DNA from: Dyadobacter sp. MSC1_007
Lineage (GTDB): Bacteria; Bacteroidota; Bacteroidia; Cytophagales; Spirosomataceae
Direction of reading: 5' to 3'
Assembly: GCF_023667495.1 (NCBI RefSeq)
Contig: NZ_JAMOZL010000005.1
Span: forward strand, 62,001 to 126,000
DNA length: 64,000 bases
The notes beneath the pieces were generated by a model. It ran no database searches. It was not told where the DNA came from and was given only the letters and a program-made list of their open reading frames with translations. The position numbers and the translations under genes are program-made. Below, piece by piece: positions 53,967-62,759 of the stretch (positions are counted from its first letter, which is position 1; each line of letters begins with the position of its first letter).

Positions 53967-54818
53967 ATGAATAAAATTGGATTTAATGTGCTGGCCTGGA
54001 CGGCAGCAGTTTCGGATGATCTGTTCCCGATTATTGAGAGATTAAAAGGAATTGGCTACGATGGTGTCGAGTTTTACCTGGGCCCGCAGGAAGCATCCGC
54101 CTATCAGCGCATGGGCAATTTTACGAAGGATCTTGGTTTGGAAACTACCACTGTGATGACAGTCGGTAAGGATGATAACCCGGTTAGCGAATCCGCAGAA
54201 GTGAGGCAACGGGCTTTGGATAAAATCAAATGGGCCGTAGACCGGGCGCACGATGTGAATTCGAAAATCATTTGCGGGCCGTTCCATTCGGGGCATACTG
54301 TTTTTGTAAACCGTCCGGCCGAGGACCGCGAATATGCGCTGGCAGGTGAGGTATTGAATGCAGCGGCGGATTACGCAGCACAAGCCAACATTACTTTTGC
54401 TTTGGAAGCACTCAACCGCTTCGAATGCTACCTGTGCAATACCATGGAGCAATTGCTCAAATTGGTAAAAGCCGCCGACCATCCGAATGTACGGGCGATG
54501 TTCGATACGCACCATTCCAATATAGAAGAGAAAAAATTTTCGACGGCATTGCAAACCATTGCCCCGGTGCTGGCCCACGTGCATATCAGCGAAAACGACC
54601 GCGGCACTCCCGGCGACGGGCAGGTGCTGTGGGACGATGCATTTTCATCTCTGGCCGCCATCAAATACCAGGGTTGGCTCACGATTGAAGCGTTTTCGAG
54701 GAACGACCCGGCTTTTGCCAATGCGATCGGTGTATGGCGTGAATTCTCGGATCCTTGGGACATCGCTGAAAACGGCTACCGGTTCATACGTGAAATGAGC
54801 CTGAAACATGGCCTTTGA
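53967..54818 (+). CDS. TIM-barrel ketose 3-epimerase-like enzyme
   Basis: A 283-residue cytosolic sugar isomerase of the xylose-isomerase-like TIM-barrel type. The metal ligands match D-tagatose/D-psicose 3-epimerases: Glu147 in ALEALNRFE, Asp180 in MFDTHHSNIEE, His206 in AHVHISENDRG and Glu241 in LTIEAFS, each about 5 residues before the equivalent residue of the Pseudomonas cichorii enzyme (from memory). This strongly suggests a ketose or keto-glycoside C3 epimerase. It lies 44 bases after the DUF1080 gene and 32 bases before thuA-like, in one operon. The exact substrate is unknown. Confidence 0.88.
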   Translation: MNKIGFNVLAWTAAVSDDLFPIIERLKGIGYDGVEFYLGPQEASAYQRMGNFTKDLGLETTTVMTVGKDDNPVSESAEVRQRALDKIKWAVDRAHDVNSKIICGPFHSGHTVFVNRPAEDREYALAGEVLNAAADYAAQANITFALEALNRFECYLCNTMEQLLKLVKAADHPNVRAMFDTHHSNIEEKKFSTALQTIAPVLAHVHISENDRGTPGDGQVLWDDAFSSLAAIKYQGWLTIEAFSRNDPAFANAIGVWREFSDPWDIAENGYRFIREMSLKHGL

Positions 54819-54850
54819 TCGTCCCAAAAATCATTTTTCTGTCTTGATCT

Positions 54851-55921
54851 ATGAATAATATCCTGAAATCGGTGCTGTCATTCGGCATTGCATTGCTCAT
54901 TTTCGCCTCTAATGTCATTGCTGACAATACTTCGAAGCAAGACGATCCGGCCAAATACCGCGTAGTTTATAAAGGCGATAAAGGTCCGGGTGTAGGAAAA
55001 AATATCGTTTTTATCGCAACCGATCACGAATACCGAGGCGAGGAATCGCTGCCTGCGCTCGCGCGGATTATGGCGAAGCACTATGGGTTTACGTGTACGG
55101 TCGTGTATGCGCTCGACGACAATGGTAACATCCTGCCCGGCAGTTCCAATGTAAAGGGGCTTGATGTGCTCGATAAGGCTGATCTGCTGGTCATGTTCAT
55201 GCGTTTTGCGCATTTCGAAGACAAAGAAATGCAGCATATCGACAACTACCTGAAACGCGGCGGTCCGATTGTGGCATTCCGGACTTCTACCCATGCGTTT
55301 GAGATCAAAAACGACCCGAAATGGGAGCATTACGGCTGGGACTACAAAGGATCGAAAACGGAATGGAAGGATGGTTTCGGAGAATATATCCTAGGGGAAA
55401 CATGGGTTTCGCATTATGGGACCAACCATAAGCAGTCATCCAAACTGATCATCGACGAGGCACAAGTGAAGAACCCGATCATGCGCGGCGTGAAAGACAT
55501 GTGGGTGCAATCGGGAGGATATACAACTTATCCGAAAGGCACCGTGCTTGCCAAAGGGCAGGTACTGAACGGCATGACCGCCACTTCGGCACCCGACCCG
55601 ACAAAAGAGCTGCTTCCCGTGGCCTGGATCAGGGATTACAAAGTGGATGGCGGTAAAACAGGCCGGGCATTTACAACGACGCACGGCGCTTCCGAAGATA
55701 TCCTGAATGAAGGATTCAGAAGAATGGTCGTGAATGCGATGTACTGGGGGCTGGGTATGGAAAAGGATATCAAACCTGACAACGATATTGCATTTGTAGG
55801 CCCATATAAACCTACGACCTTCAATTTCAGTGGTTACAAGGCTAATGTAAAGCCGTCGGACCTGGCGGGTTGGGATTCGCTGATTATGCCAGGTGAAATC
55901 GTGAAAAAGAAGGGTAAGTGA
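54851..55921 (+). CDS. Exported ThuA-domain protein
   Basis: A 356-residue protein with a signal peptide (VLSFGIALLIFASNVIADN) and a ThuA domain (glutamine-amidotransferase-like fold, residues 45-320). Blocks include IVFIATDHEYRGEESLPALA, DLLVMFMRFAHF and GGPIVAFRTSTHAF, and a late KTGRAFTTTHGASEDI. ThuA was named from trehalose utilisation genes in rhizobia and is linked with 3-keto-sugar metabolism; its reaction is unclear. It sits in the middle of the sugar operon, 32 and 29 bases from its neighbours, and joins the group of exported members with GH130 and DUF1080. Confidence 0.92.
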   Translation: MNNILKSVLSFGIALLIFASNVIADNTSKQDDPAKYRVVYKGDKGPGVGKNIVFIATDHEYRGEESLPALARIMAKHYGFTCTVVYALDDNGNILPGSSNVKGLDVLDKADLLVMFMRFAHFEDKEMQHIDNYLKRGGPIVAFRTSTHAFEIKNDPKWEHYGWDYKGSKTEWKDGFGEYILGETWVSHYGTNHKQSSKLIIDEAQVKNPIMRGVKDMWVQSGGYTTYPKGTVLAKGQVLNGMTATSAPDPTKELLPVAWIRDYKVDGGKTGRAFTTTHGASEDILNEGFRRMVVNAMYWGLGMEKDIKPDNDIAFVGPYKPTTFNFSGYKANVKPSDLAGWDSLIMPGEIVKKKGK

Positions 55922-55950
55922 TTTTTTTGAATTAATAAATATCCACATTA

Positions 55951-56778
55951 ATGTCGCAGCAACTCCCATTCCGTTTCGGATCAGAAGTATACACCTGGTT
56001 TATGAGCAACAACGGTCAGACTCACCAGGGCCGGTTAGGACACATGATTGAAGTCATTGCAAAAGCAGGTTTTAAAGGTATTCAGCCAATTTTTACCTGG
56101 ATGGGTGACCTGGTCGATCCAGATAAGCTTGAAGCGAAACTAAAAGAGCAGGGCATTGAACTCGCAGCGCTGGCACTTGCATTGGATTGGAACGAAGCAG
56201 AGGAAACAGATCGGGAGCGCGAAGTAGCAGACCACGCCATCCGCGTGTTGCAACGCTTTCCGGGCGCTGTATTAAACACAGTGCAAATCCCAACAGGCCG
56301 TCATGAACTGGCGGAACGTCAGAAAAGATTGGTCAACATCGTGAATACGGTTTCCAGAAGGGCGGCAGATAAGGGCGTTCCATGCAGCTATCATCCCAAT
56401 TCCCCGCATTCATCCATTATCCGTACGGAAGAAGACTACAAAATAGTACTGGAATCGCTGGATTCGTCGGTTACCGGCTGGACGCCGGACGTAGGCCACA
56501 TTATCAACGGCGGCATGGACCCGCTTGCGAAAATGAAGGAATACCAGTCACTGATCAACCACGTACATTATAAGGATTGGGATGGAAATCCTGAGTTTGC
56601 ATTAATGGGGAAAGGAAAAGTGGATTTGCTTGGTGTAACGCAGTGGTTGAAAGATATCAATTACAAGGGCTGGATCATCTGTGAGGATGAAGGCGAAGAA
56701 GCATTGGAAGATCCGGATTTCGTGACTTTGCATGACGGCAAATGGATACAGCAGGATTTGATCCCAAAATTGAAATAA
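55951..56778 (+). CDS. TIM-barrel sugar isomerase/lyase-like enzyme (IolE-like site)
   Basis: A 275-residue cytosolic TIM-barrel protein of the AP-endonuclease-2 type. The site residues differ from an epimerase: at the place of the first metal Glu there is His148 in CSYHPNSPHSS, as in inosose dehydratase (IolE)-like enzymes. The remaining ligands appear as Asp180 in TPDVGHI, His206 in NHVHYKDWD and Glu245 in IICEDEGEE. This points to a dehydratase or lyase on a keto-sugar rather than a simple isomerase (inference). It is followed by an alpha/beta hydrolase after 7 bases. Confidence 0.85.
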   Translation: MSQQLPFRFGSEVYTWFMSNNGQTHQGRLGHMIEVIAKAGFKGIQPIFTWMGDLVDPDKLEAKLKEQGIELAALALALDWNEAEETDREREVADHAIRVLQRFPGAVLNTVQIPTGRHELAERQKRLVNIVNTVSRRAADKGVPCSYHPNSPHSSIIRTEEDYKIVLESLDSSVTGWTPDVGHIINGGMDPLAKMKEYQSLINHVHYKDWDGNPEFALMGKGKVDLLGVTQWLKDINYKGWIICEDEGEEALEDPDFVTLHDGKWIQQDLIPKLK

Positions 56779-56785
56779 CCACGCA

Positions 56786-57598
56786 ATGCCGACTATCAAA
56801 ACAAACGGTATCAACTTTTATTATGAGGAGCGCGGTTCCGGGGAGCCGCTGCTGCTGATCATGGGAATTACCGCACCCGGCACCGTGTGGAATGTGCACG
56901 TGGCGGACTGGAAGCACCATTTCCGATGCATTATCGGGGATAACCGGGGCGTGGGGCTCACTGACAAGCCTGCTGGACCCTATTCAACCGAGCAAATGGC
57001 GGATGATTATGCTGGTTTGTTGGATTCGCTGGGTTTGGAGAACGTCAACGTCGTAGGTTGCTCAATGGGAAGCACTATTGCGCAACAGCTTGCAATAAGG
57101 CATCCCGATAAGGTGAGATCGCTGGTGCTGATGTGTCCCTGGGCTCGGTGCGATAACTATGCAAAAGGCCTTTTCCAGCACATTATGAATGCCAAAGCGC
57201 GGTTCAGGCCGGAAGAGTTTAGTTTATACATCCAATTGCTGATCTATTCGAAATCGTCCTGGGACGATGCGCAGCAGCACGAAGACCTTGAAAACGGCAG
57301 AAGGGCCGACGGTTTTAATCCGTTTCCACAGCCATTACACGGTTTGGAAGGACAGGCAGCAGCGTGCATTAATCATAATGCATTGCCCGATCTGGGAGGG
57401 ATAAATAAGCCAACTCTCGTCATAGGAGGCAAGGTGGATATATTCACACCGGTATGGATGGCCGAGGAAGTTGCCAACGCCATTCCGGGAGCCGAACTTT
57501 TCCTTTACGACAAGCTCGGGCACGCATTCCATTTTGAAAATACGGAGGACTTTAATGCAAGAATCAGGAATTGGCTGGCAGCAGTGCCGGTAGTCTGA
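56786..57598 (+). CDS. Cytosolic alpha/beta hydrolase
   Basis: A 270-residue alpha/beta hydrolase without signal peptide. Oxyanion-side NLGITAPG-like segment LLIMGITAPGTVW, nucleophile elbow VVGCSMGSTIAQ (Ser93), acid in VIGGKVDIFTP and catalytic histidine in KLGHAFHFEN. Sequence relatives include 3-oxoadipate enol-lactonases and esterases. Located 7 bases after the IolE-like gene, it may open a sugar lactone made by the dehydrogenase in this locus. That is an inference from position only. Confidence 0.88.
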   Translation: MPTIKTNGINFYYEERGSGEPLLLIMGITAPGTVWNVHVADWKHHFRCIIGDNRGVGLTDKPAGPYSTEQMADDYAGLLDSLGLENVNVVGCSMGSTIAQQLAIRHPDKVRSLVLMCPWARCDNYAKGLFQHIMNAKARFRPEEFSLYIQLLIYSKSSWDDAQQHEDLENGRRADGFNPFPQPLHGLEGQAAACINHNALPDLGGINKPTLVIGGKVDIFTPVWMAEEVANAIPGAELFLYDKLGHAFHFENTEDFNARIRNWLAAVPVV

Positions 57599-57686
57599 GG
57601 GATGCATTTTTGTGAATAAAAGCATTAAAACAAGGCATTTTACGCCTTTTTCAGGTTTAGATAATTACCAGTTTAATTAATAAATA

Positions 57687-58784
57687 ATGGGGATTGCCGA
57701 TTCAAAAAGCGAAGAGCCGAAAAATCAGGATTGGATAACGAAAGTGTCGAATCACGCGCAAGTGGGCGGCATCGAAACTTCGGTGATCGATAATGGAGCT
57801 GGTCGCGGTACCCGCATTGCCTGGGTGAACACCGGAACCGGTTTGCGTTTTAAAGTGGTGATCGACAGGGCAATGGACATAGCGGAGGCATTTTATAACC
57901 AGCACAGCCTTGCCTGGCTCAGTCACGGAGGTATTACCTACCCGCAGCCTTTTTCCGACAAGGGTATTGACTGGCTGAGGACATTCGGTGGCGGGTTACT
58001 CACGACCTGCGGACTTTCACACGTCGGCGGACCGGAATCGGATCAATATGGCGACCGTGGTTTGCATGGGTTGATCAGCAATACACCAGCTGAAATTGTT
58101 TCGATTGTCCAGCCCGATTTGCGCGCAGGGAAGTATGATATGAGCATCACCGGCATTATCCGGGAAACGAAGCCATTCGGACCCAGCCTGGAATTACGAA
58201 GAACCATTTCCGCGACTTTGGGACAGCCTGGCATCCGGATCCACGACGAAGTGACCAATAAAGCCAATACACCGGCACCGCATATGCTGCTTTACCATTT
58301 CAATTTTGGTTGGCCGCTGGTGGATGAAGGAACCGATATTCTTTGGAATGGGAAATGGCACCCGCGGATGGGCGAGGAGAATGCAAAGATTTTCAAAGAA
58401 GGAAATGCATTCAGAAAAGCCCCGGGGCCGATCGACGACCATTTAGGAAGTGGCGAAGAAGTAGCATTGATCGACGTGGATGCCGATATTTTCGGTGACA
58501 GCATTTGCGGGTTGCATAACGAAAAACTCGGTTTGGCTGTCGCATTGAAGTTCAAAAAAGAACAATTACCGTGGCTGGCGAACTGGCAGCATTGGGGGCG
58601 GGGAGAATACGTAACGGGCATCGAGCCAAGCACCCATCCGCTCACAGGGCAATCGAAGGCGCGCGAGGACGGGACTTTGATATTCATTCAGCCGGAGGAA
58701 ACGCGGGTTTATGATCTGGAATTGAATGTGTTGACGGCGAAGGAAGACATTGAGGAATTTGAATTGAAGGTGAATGTGTTGTGA
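57687..58784 (+). CDS. DUF4432 family mutarotase-like protein
   Basis: A 365-residue protein with the galactose-mutarotase-like beta-sandwich of DUF4432. Visible blocks are SHGGITYPQPFSDKGIDWLR, GDRGLHGLISNTPAEIVS and MLLYHFNFGWPLVDEGTDIL, then LPWLANWQHWGRGEYVTGIE. Members are thought to interconvert anomers or epimers of sugars; no member in this context has a proven role to my knowledge. No signal peptide, so cytosolic. It starts 88 bases after the hydrolase gene and is followed by a repeat-containing gap, so it may end an operon. Confidence 0.88.
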   Translation: MGIADSKSEEPKNQDWITKVSNHAQVGGIETSVIDNGAGRGTRIAWVNTGTGLRFKVVIDRAMDIAEAFYNQHSLAWLSHGGITYPQPFSDKGIDWLRTFGGGLLTTCGLSHVGGPESDQYGDRGLHGLISNTPAEIVSIVQPDLRAGKYDMSITGIIRETKPFGPSLELRRTISATLGQPGIRIHDEVTNKANTPAPHMLLYHFNFGWPLVDEGTDILWNGKWHPRMGEENAKIFKEGNAFRKAPGPIDDHLGSGEEVALIDVDADIFGDSICGLHNEKLGLAVALKFKKEQLPWLANWQHWGRGEYVTGIEPSTHPLTGQSKAREDGTLIFIQPEETRVYDLELNVLTAKEDIEEFELKVNVL

Positions 58785-58790
58785 CGCTAT

Positions 58791-58944
58791 TGTCACCCTG
58801 AGCGCATCGGTTTGTCACCCTGAGCGCACCGATTTGTCACCCTGAGCGCAGTCGAAGGGTAATTGCGTGACGCCCATCATCCTTCGACTTCGCTCAGGAT
58901 GACAGTAACGGGCCGCAGGGCGGTGGATGGATGACAGTAACGGG
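58791..58944. repeat. REP-like intergenic repeat cluster
   Basis: Three direct copies of TGTCACCCTGAGCGCA start at 58791, 58813 and 58835. The third is extended to 58858 and pairs, with two mismatches in 24, with an inverted copy at 58881-58904. A 16-base direct repeat GGATGACAGTAACGGG occurs at 58897-58912 and 58929-58944. This is a stem-loop element of the kind scattered between genes in many bacteria. Confidence 0.85.
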
Positions 58945-59024
58945 TCAACAGACTATCGCAATTACACACACCAGTCAAAAATTTAACATAGTATCAACCA
59001 AAACCAATTTTTTAATACAAAACA

Positions 59025-60239
59025 ATGGGACTTTCAAGTATAGCTGAGAAGGCGTTAGAGCAGGGAAAAGGAATATTGCGTTTGGCCCCGACGTGGGTGC
59101 CGCGTTCATTTTGCGTTCCCGGCCGCAGGATCAAGTTACACCCGGATGACTATTATGTGCTGGGTGGCGAGCGCGGTGGAATCGATGAGCGCTGGTTGTC
59201 GTCAACCACACCTGCGGAAAACGGGCCGCTTACCGGCGAAAATGAAGGTTTGAGCCAAATCGTTTTTGAAGATGAATCGGGCGTTCAAAAAGTGACATTG
59301 CGCGATGCGGTAGAAGAGCTGAAAGGTCAGATTATAGGTGACAGACTTTGGGATCAATACAACAGCTGGCCCATGTACTCCAAGTTTTTTGACAATATGG
59401 GGCCGCTTCCGCATCATATTCACCACAGAGATGAGCACGCCGCTATGGTGGGCCAGAACGGAAAGCCGGAAGCCTACTATTTTCCGCCCCAACTTAACAA
59501 TCATGGTGGCGATTTTCCATACACATTCATTGGTATCGCTCCCGGCACTACCAAAGAGCAGATCAAAGAGTGTCTGATGAACTTCACCAAGGGTGACAAT
59601 AAGATTACTAATTACTCCCAGGCATTTCGTCTGGAGCCGGGAACAGGCTGGGATGTGCCCCCTGGCATGTTACATGCGCCGGGCAGTTTGTGTACCTACG
59701 AGCCTCAAAAAGCATCAGATATTTTTGCGATGTATCAATCGCTTGTTAATGAGGCCGTTATTCCGGAAGAGCTGCTTTGGAAAGGAACCCCGAAAGACAG
59801 AATTGGCGATTATGACTTGTTGATGGAAGTGATCGACTGGGATTTGAACGTAAATCCTAATTTGATGGAAAAGCATTTCATGCGCCCCAAACCGGTAAAA
59901 GATGTCGCTGTGATGGCGGAAGGGGGATATAGTGAAAACTGGATTTGCTATAAAAGCGAGGCTTACAGTGCCAAGGAACTTACCGTTTTTCCCGGACAAA
60001 CTGTTACCATTAAAGACGCTGCTGCGTACGGAATGATCGTGATGCAAGGCCACGGCAAGTTTGGTGTGTGGGATATCGAAACACCCGCACTGATCCGCTA
60101 CGGACAACTTACCCATGATGAGTACTTCGTTACCGAAAAAGCAGCGATCGAAGGTGTAACGATCTCGAACCCATCGAAATCCGATCCGATTGTGATACTA
60201 AAACACTTCGGCCCTGAAAATCCTGATCTGGTATTGTAA
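59025..60239 (+). CDS. Cupin protein, class I mannose-6-phosphate isomerase-like
   Basis: A 404-residue cytosolic double-cupin protein. A metal site is suggested by His131-x-His133 in LPHHIHHRDEHA, Glu149 in KPEAYYF and His217 in VPPGMLHAPGS, as in class I phosphomannose isomerases and D-lyxose isomerase-type cupins. The C-terminal half has a second cupin without metal residues (ELTVFPGQTVTIKDAAAYG). It probably isomerises an aldose/ketose pair in the sugar pathway. It starts 81 bases after the REP-like element, with 123 bases of repeat-like gap before the next gene. Confidence 0.8.
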   Translation: MGLSSIAEKALEQGKGILRLAPTWVPRSFCVPGRRIKLHPDDYYVLGGERGGIDERWLSSTTPAENGPLTGENEGLSQIVFEDESGVQKVTLRDAVEELKGQIIGDRLWDQYNSWPMYSKFFDNMGPLPHHIHHRDEHAAMVGQNGKPEAYYFPPQLNNHGGDFPYTFIGIAPGTTKEQIKECLMNFTKGDNKITNYSQAFRLEPGTGWDVPPGMLHAPGSLCTYEPQKASDIFAMYQSLVNEAVIPEELLWKGTPKDRIGDYDLLMEVIDWDLNVNPNLMEKHFMRPKPVKDVAVMAEGGYSENWICYKSEAYSAKELTVFPGQTVTIKDAAAYGMIVMQGHGKFGVWDIETPALIRYGQLTHDEYFVTEKAAIEGVTISNPSKSDPIVILKHFGPENPDLVL

Positions 60240-60362
60240 ATTCCAGAAGTCGCCTGATTCGTCGGAGGCACCTACGGAGCCCAATCCTGATTCGGGAATA
60301 TTTTGCTAGAAACAGAAGGCACCTCCGGCGCCGTTGATTTTAAACCCAATATCTCTTAAACC
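60240..60362. repeat. Repeat-like intergenic stretch before the 60363 gene
   Basis: Contains imperfect inverted units GTCGGAGGCACC (near 60259) and GGCACCTCCGGCGCC (near 60319) plus GATTCG repeats. The composition resembles dispersed intergenic repeats of Bacteroidota, but I cannot verify other copies. No gene or promoter consensus was seen. Confidence 0.4.
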
Positions 60363-61394
60363 ATGCCTGAAAATAATTATCCCAAACTTCACAATGCCAC
60401 ATGGCCTGGCATTGTTGGAAAAGGTCCTGATTCGGAACCTGTGATCCCATTTGATACCATGCTGAAAATGACGGCTGCTGCGGAAGTGGACGGCGTGAAG
60501 TTTGATGGTGTCGATATCGGCCTTTTTGATCCTCATATCGATCTGGATATGAGTGATGATGGTATCAAAGCCCTTGCTGATAAAGTGGGCGGTTATGGTC
60601 TGTCAATCGGCAGTCTGGTGGCGCCTATCTGGGGCGGACCTGCAATGGGCAGCAAGGAAGAGCGTGCGACCTTCGTGGAAATGGTGCGCAAAGCCTGCGT
60701 TTTTGGTAAAAAACTGAATGACCTCGGTATCCGCAAATATGGCGTTGTCCGCATTGACTCCGCCAGCAAACCGGAAGCCTGGGCGCAAGATCCTGCGGGA
60801 AATACTAAACTTATTGCTCAAACTTTCCGCGAAGCATGTGATGTAGCTGCCGATTTCGGCGAAAGCCTCGCTGCAGAAGGTGAAATCTGCTGGGGTGGAA
60901 TGCATTCATGGAAAGCGATGATCGACACCATGGAAGCTGTTGAGCGTCCAAATATCGGTTTCCAGGCTGATATGTCGCATACTTTGCTTTATCTGCTGGG
61001 CTACAATAGTCCCGAAGACCGTATCCTGCCGGTGGATTTCGATTGGAACGACCGCGCAACCCTGGATGCCGGCCTCAAAAAACTGACAGCTGCATTGCGT
61101 CCATGGACAATCGACTTCCACGTAGCACAAAACGACGGAACTGTTCACGGACAAGGCTCGCACGATAAAACAGGCCGTCACTGCCTGGCAACCGACCCTA
61201 ATGGCAAACTGGACATTGCTCACCACGCCGGTTTCTGGCTTCGTGACGAGAACGGCGACCTTACGAAGCGTTTCAAGCACATTTGCTGGGATGGCTGTAT
61301 GTTCCCGAACCCGGTGATGGAAAACCAGCAGACCTGGAACGACATTCTGGCTGCGCTGATCAAAGTGCGCAATGCGCATGGGTGGGTAGCTTAG
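60363..61394 (+). CDS. TIM-barrel sugar phosphate isomerase/epimerase-like protein
   Basis: A 343-residue cytosolic protein of the xylose-isomerase-like TIM-barrel superfamily, larger than the two at 53967 and 55951. Likely metal ligands are Glu174 in [10 protein letters not shown], Asp203 in [13 protein letters not shown], and His253 in [15 protein letters not shown] histidine/glycine-rich loop ([13 protein letters not shown]) is unusual and may bind substrate or a second metal. It lies between the cupin gene and the Gfo/Idh/MocA gene, so it is probably a step in the same pathway. It is not an obvious paralogue of the other two barrels. Confidence 0.85.
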   Translation: MPENNYPKLHNATWPGIVGKGPDSEPVIPFDTMLKMTAAAEVDGVKFDGVDIGLFDPHIDLDMSDDGIKALADKVGGYGLSIGSLVAPIWGGPAMGSKEERATFVEMVRKACVFGKKLNDLGIRKYGVVRIDSASKPEAWAQDPAGNTKLIAQTFREACDVAADFGESLAAEGEICWGGMHSWKAMIDTMEAVERPNIGFQADMSHTLLYLLGYNSPEDRILPVDFDWNDRATLDAGLKKLTAALRPWTIDFHVAQNDGTVHGQGSHDKTGRHCLATDPNGKLDIAHHAGFWLRDENGDLTKRFKHICWDGCMFPNPVMENQQTWNDILAALIKVRNAHGWVA

Positions 61395-61515
61395 GGCTGT
61401 AAGCTGTACGCTATAAGCTGTATACGCGTACAGTCCAGAGCCTGAAGCGATTTCTAAAATCTCTAAAACCAAAGGCTTAAAGCTTACAGCCTAAGGCCTA
61501 AAGCATCAAAAAACA
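61395..61515. repeat. Inverted-repeat intergenic stretch
   Basis: TTAGGGCTGTAAGCT at 61391-61405 and AGCTTACAGCCTAA at 61481-61494 are inverted copies with one inserted base, and related units (TAAGCTGTA, GGCTTAAAGC) lie between. It could fold as a long stem between two genes of the sugar locus. Confidence 0.6.
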
Positions 61516-62676
61516 ATGTCAAATAAAAAAGAAATCAGAATAGGATTGATCGGGACCGGTTTGATGGGCCGGACGCATTCCAATGGTTATAAAAGGATAG
61601 GTGATTTTTTCCCTGAGCTCGAATATCGTCCGGTTTTGAAGGCCGTATGTTCACGTAACGAAGAGAAAGTGAAGGCTTTCGCGGAGCAATGGGGCTACGA
61701 GTCGGTGGAGACTGACTGGAAAAAAATCATCGAGCGTGAAGATATCGATGCCGTGGACATTTGTACACCAAATGATACGCATGCAGAAATTGCTATTGCA
61801 GCTGCGGCCGCGGGTAAAATGATCCTTTGCGAAAAACCGCTGGCGCGGACTTTGGAGGAAGCTAAAACAATGGTTGACGCCATCGAAAAAGCGGGCGTTC
61901 AGAATACGGTATGGTATAACTACCGTCGGGTTCCTGCGGTTACGCTGGCGAAACAAATTGTGGATTCAGGCAAACTGGGGCGCATTTTCCATTACCGTGC
62001 CAACTTTTTGCAAGACTGGACCATTAACCCGGATGTGCCGCAAGGCGGAACGGCAACGTGGCGCCTCGATGTAGACGCGGCAGGATCCGGCGTGACCGGC
62101 GACTTGTTGGCGCATTGCATTGATACTGCTATGTGGATCAATGGAGGCATTAAGGATGTGTCGGCTGTGGCTGAGACATTCATCAAGGAGCGCAAGCATT
62201 CGGATACCGGTCAGGTACAGAAAGTGGGTATCGACGATGCCTGTATTTTTCACTGCCATTTCGATAACGGTTCGTTAGGGCTTTTCGAATCGACGCGCTA
62301 TGCGCGCGGCCACAAGGCTCTTTATACTTTTGAAATTAATGGGGAACATGCCTCTATCCGCTGGGATTTGCATGACCTTAACCGCCTGGAATATTTTGAT
62401 CATAACGACGAATCGATCGTACGCGGTTGGAGGTCCATTCTGGTAACCGATAGTGATCAGCCTTATATGAAGAGATGGTGGATTCCCGGCACCAGCATTG
62501 GTTACGAGCATTCATTTATCCATCAAGCAGCTGATTTCTTTGAAAGTCTGCAAACAGGCGAACCCTGCCGGCCGACATTTAAAGATGCTTACGAAACCCA
62601 AAAGGTTTGTGAGGCGGTACTCGCATCTGCGGCTTCGAAAAGCTGGAAGGATACCGGTGTGACCTGGGAAGGGTAA
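61516..62676 (+). CDS. Gfo/Idh/MocA-family NAD(P)-dependent sugar dehydrogenase
   Basis: A 386-residue cytosolic oxidoreductase. The Rossmann motif is [17 protein letters not shown], the catalytic lysine motif ILCEKPLA follows near residue 103, and the substrate-side histidine is in [13 protein letters not shown]. Members oxidise sugars or cyclitols, often at C2 or C3, and commonly partner with TIM-barrel isomerases and DUF1080 proteins. In this locus it is the best candidate for making the keto intermediate. No export signal (unlike the Tat-exported family members). It is followed by the ABC ATPase gene behind a long hairpin. Confidence 0.93.
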   Translation: MSNKKEIRIGLIGTGLMGRTHSNGYKRIGDFFPELEYRPVLKAVCSRNEEKVKAFAEQWGYESVETDWKKIIEREDIDAVDICTPNDTHAEIAIAAAAAGKMILCEKPLARTLEEAKTMVDAIEKAGVQNTVWYNYRRVPAVTLAKQIVDSGKLGRIFHYRANFLQDWTINPDVPQGGTATWRLDVDAAGSGVTGDLLAHCIDTAMWINGGIKDVSAVAETFIKERKHSDTGQVQKVGIDDACIFHCHFDNGSLGLFESTRYARGHKALYTFEINGEHASIRWDLHDLNRLEYFDHNDESIVRGWRSILVTDSDQPYMKRWWIPGTSIGYEHSFIHQAADFFESLQTGEPCRPTFKDAYETQKVCEAVLASAASKSWKDTGVTWEG

Positions 62677-62698
62677 GATCCTCGAAATATATTAAACT

Positions 62699-62745
62699 AA
62701 GGCTTTAACCAGGTTTCGGCATACATGAAACAGGGTTAAAGCCTT
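62699..62745 (+). promoter_or_regulatory. Long hairpin between the dehydrogenase and ABC genes
   Basis: Perfect 12-bp stem AAGGCTTTAACC (62699-62710) / GGTTAAAGCCTT (62734-62745), extended past a 2x2 internal loop by GTTTC / GAAAC with a 9-base loop. It lies 14 bases before the ABC ATPase start. No T run follows, so it may be an attenuator, RNA-processing or stability element rather than a full terminator. Confidence 0.6.
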
Positions 62746-62759
62746 CTTCAAATTCTCCC

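Noticed and set aside
58785-59024. A CRISPR-like array from the repeated 16-mers
   Set aside because: Spacers are only 6 bases long and one copy is inverted, which fits a REP-like element and not a CRISPR array.
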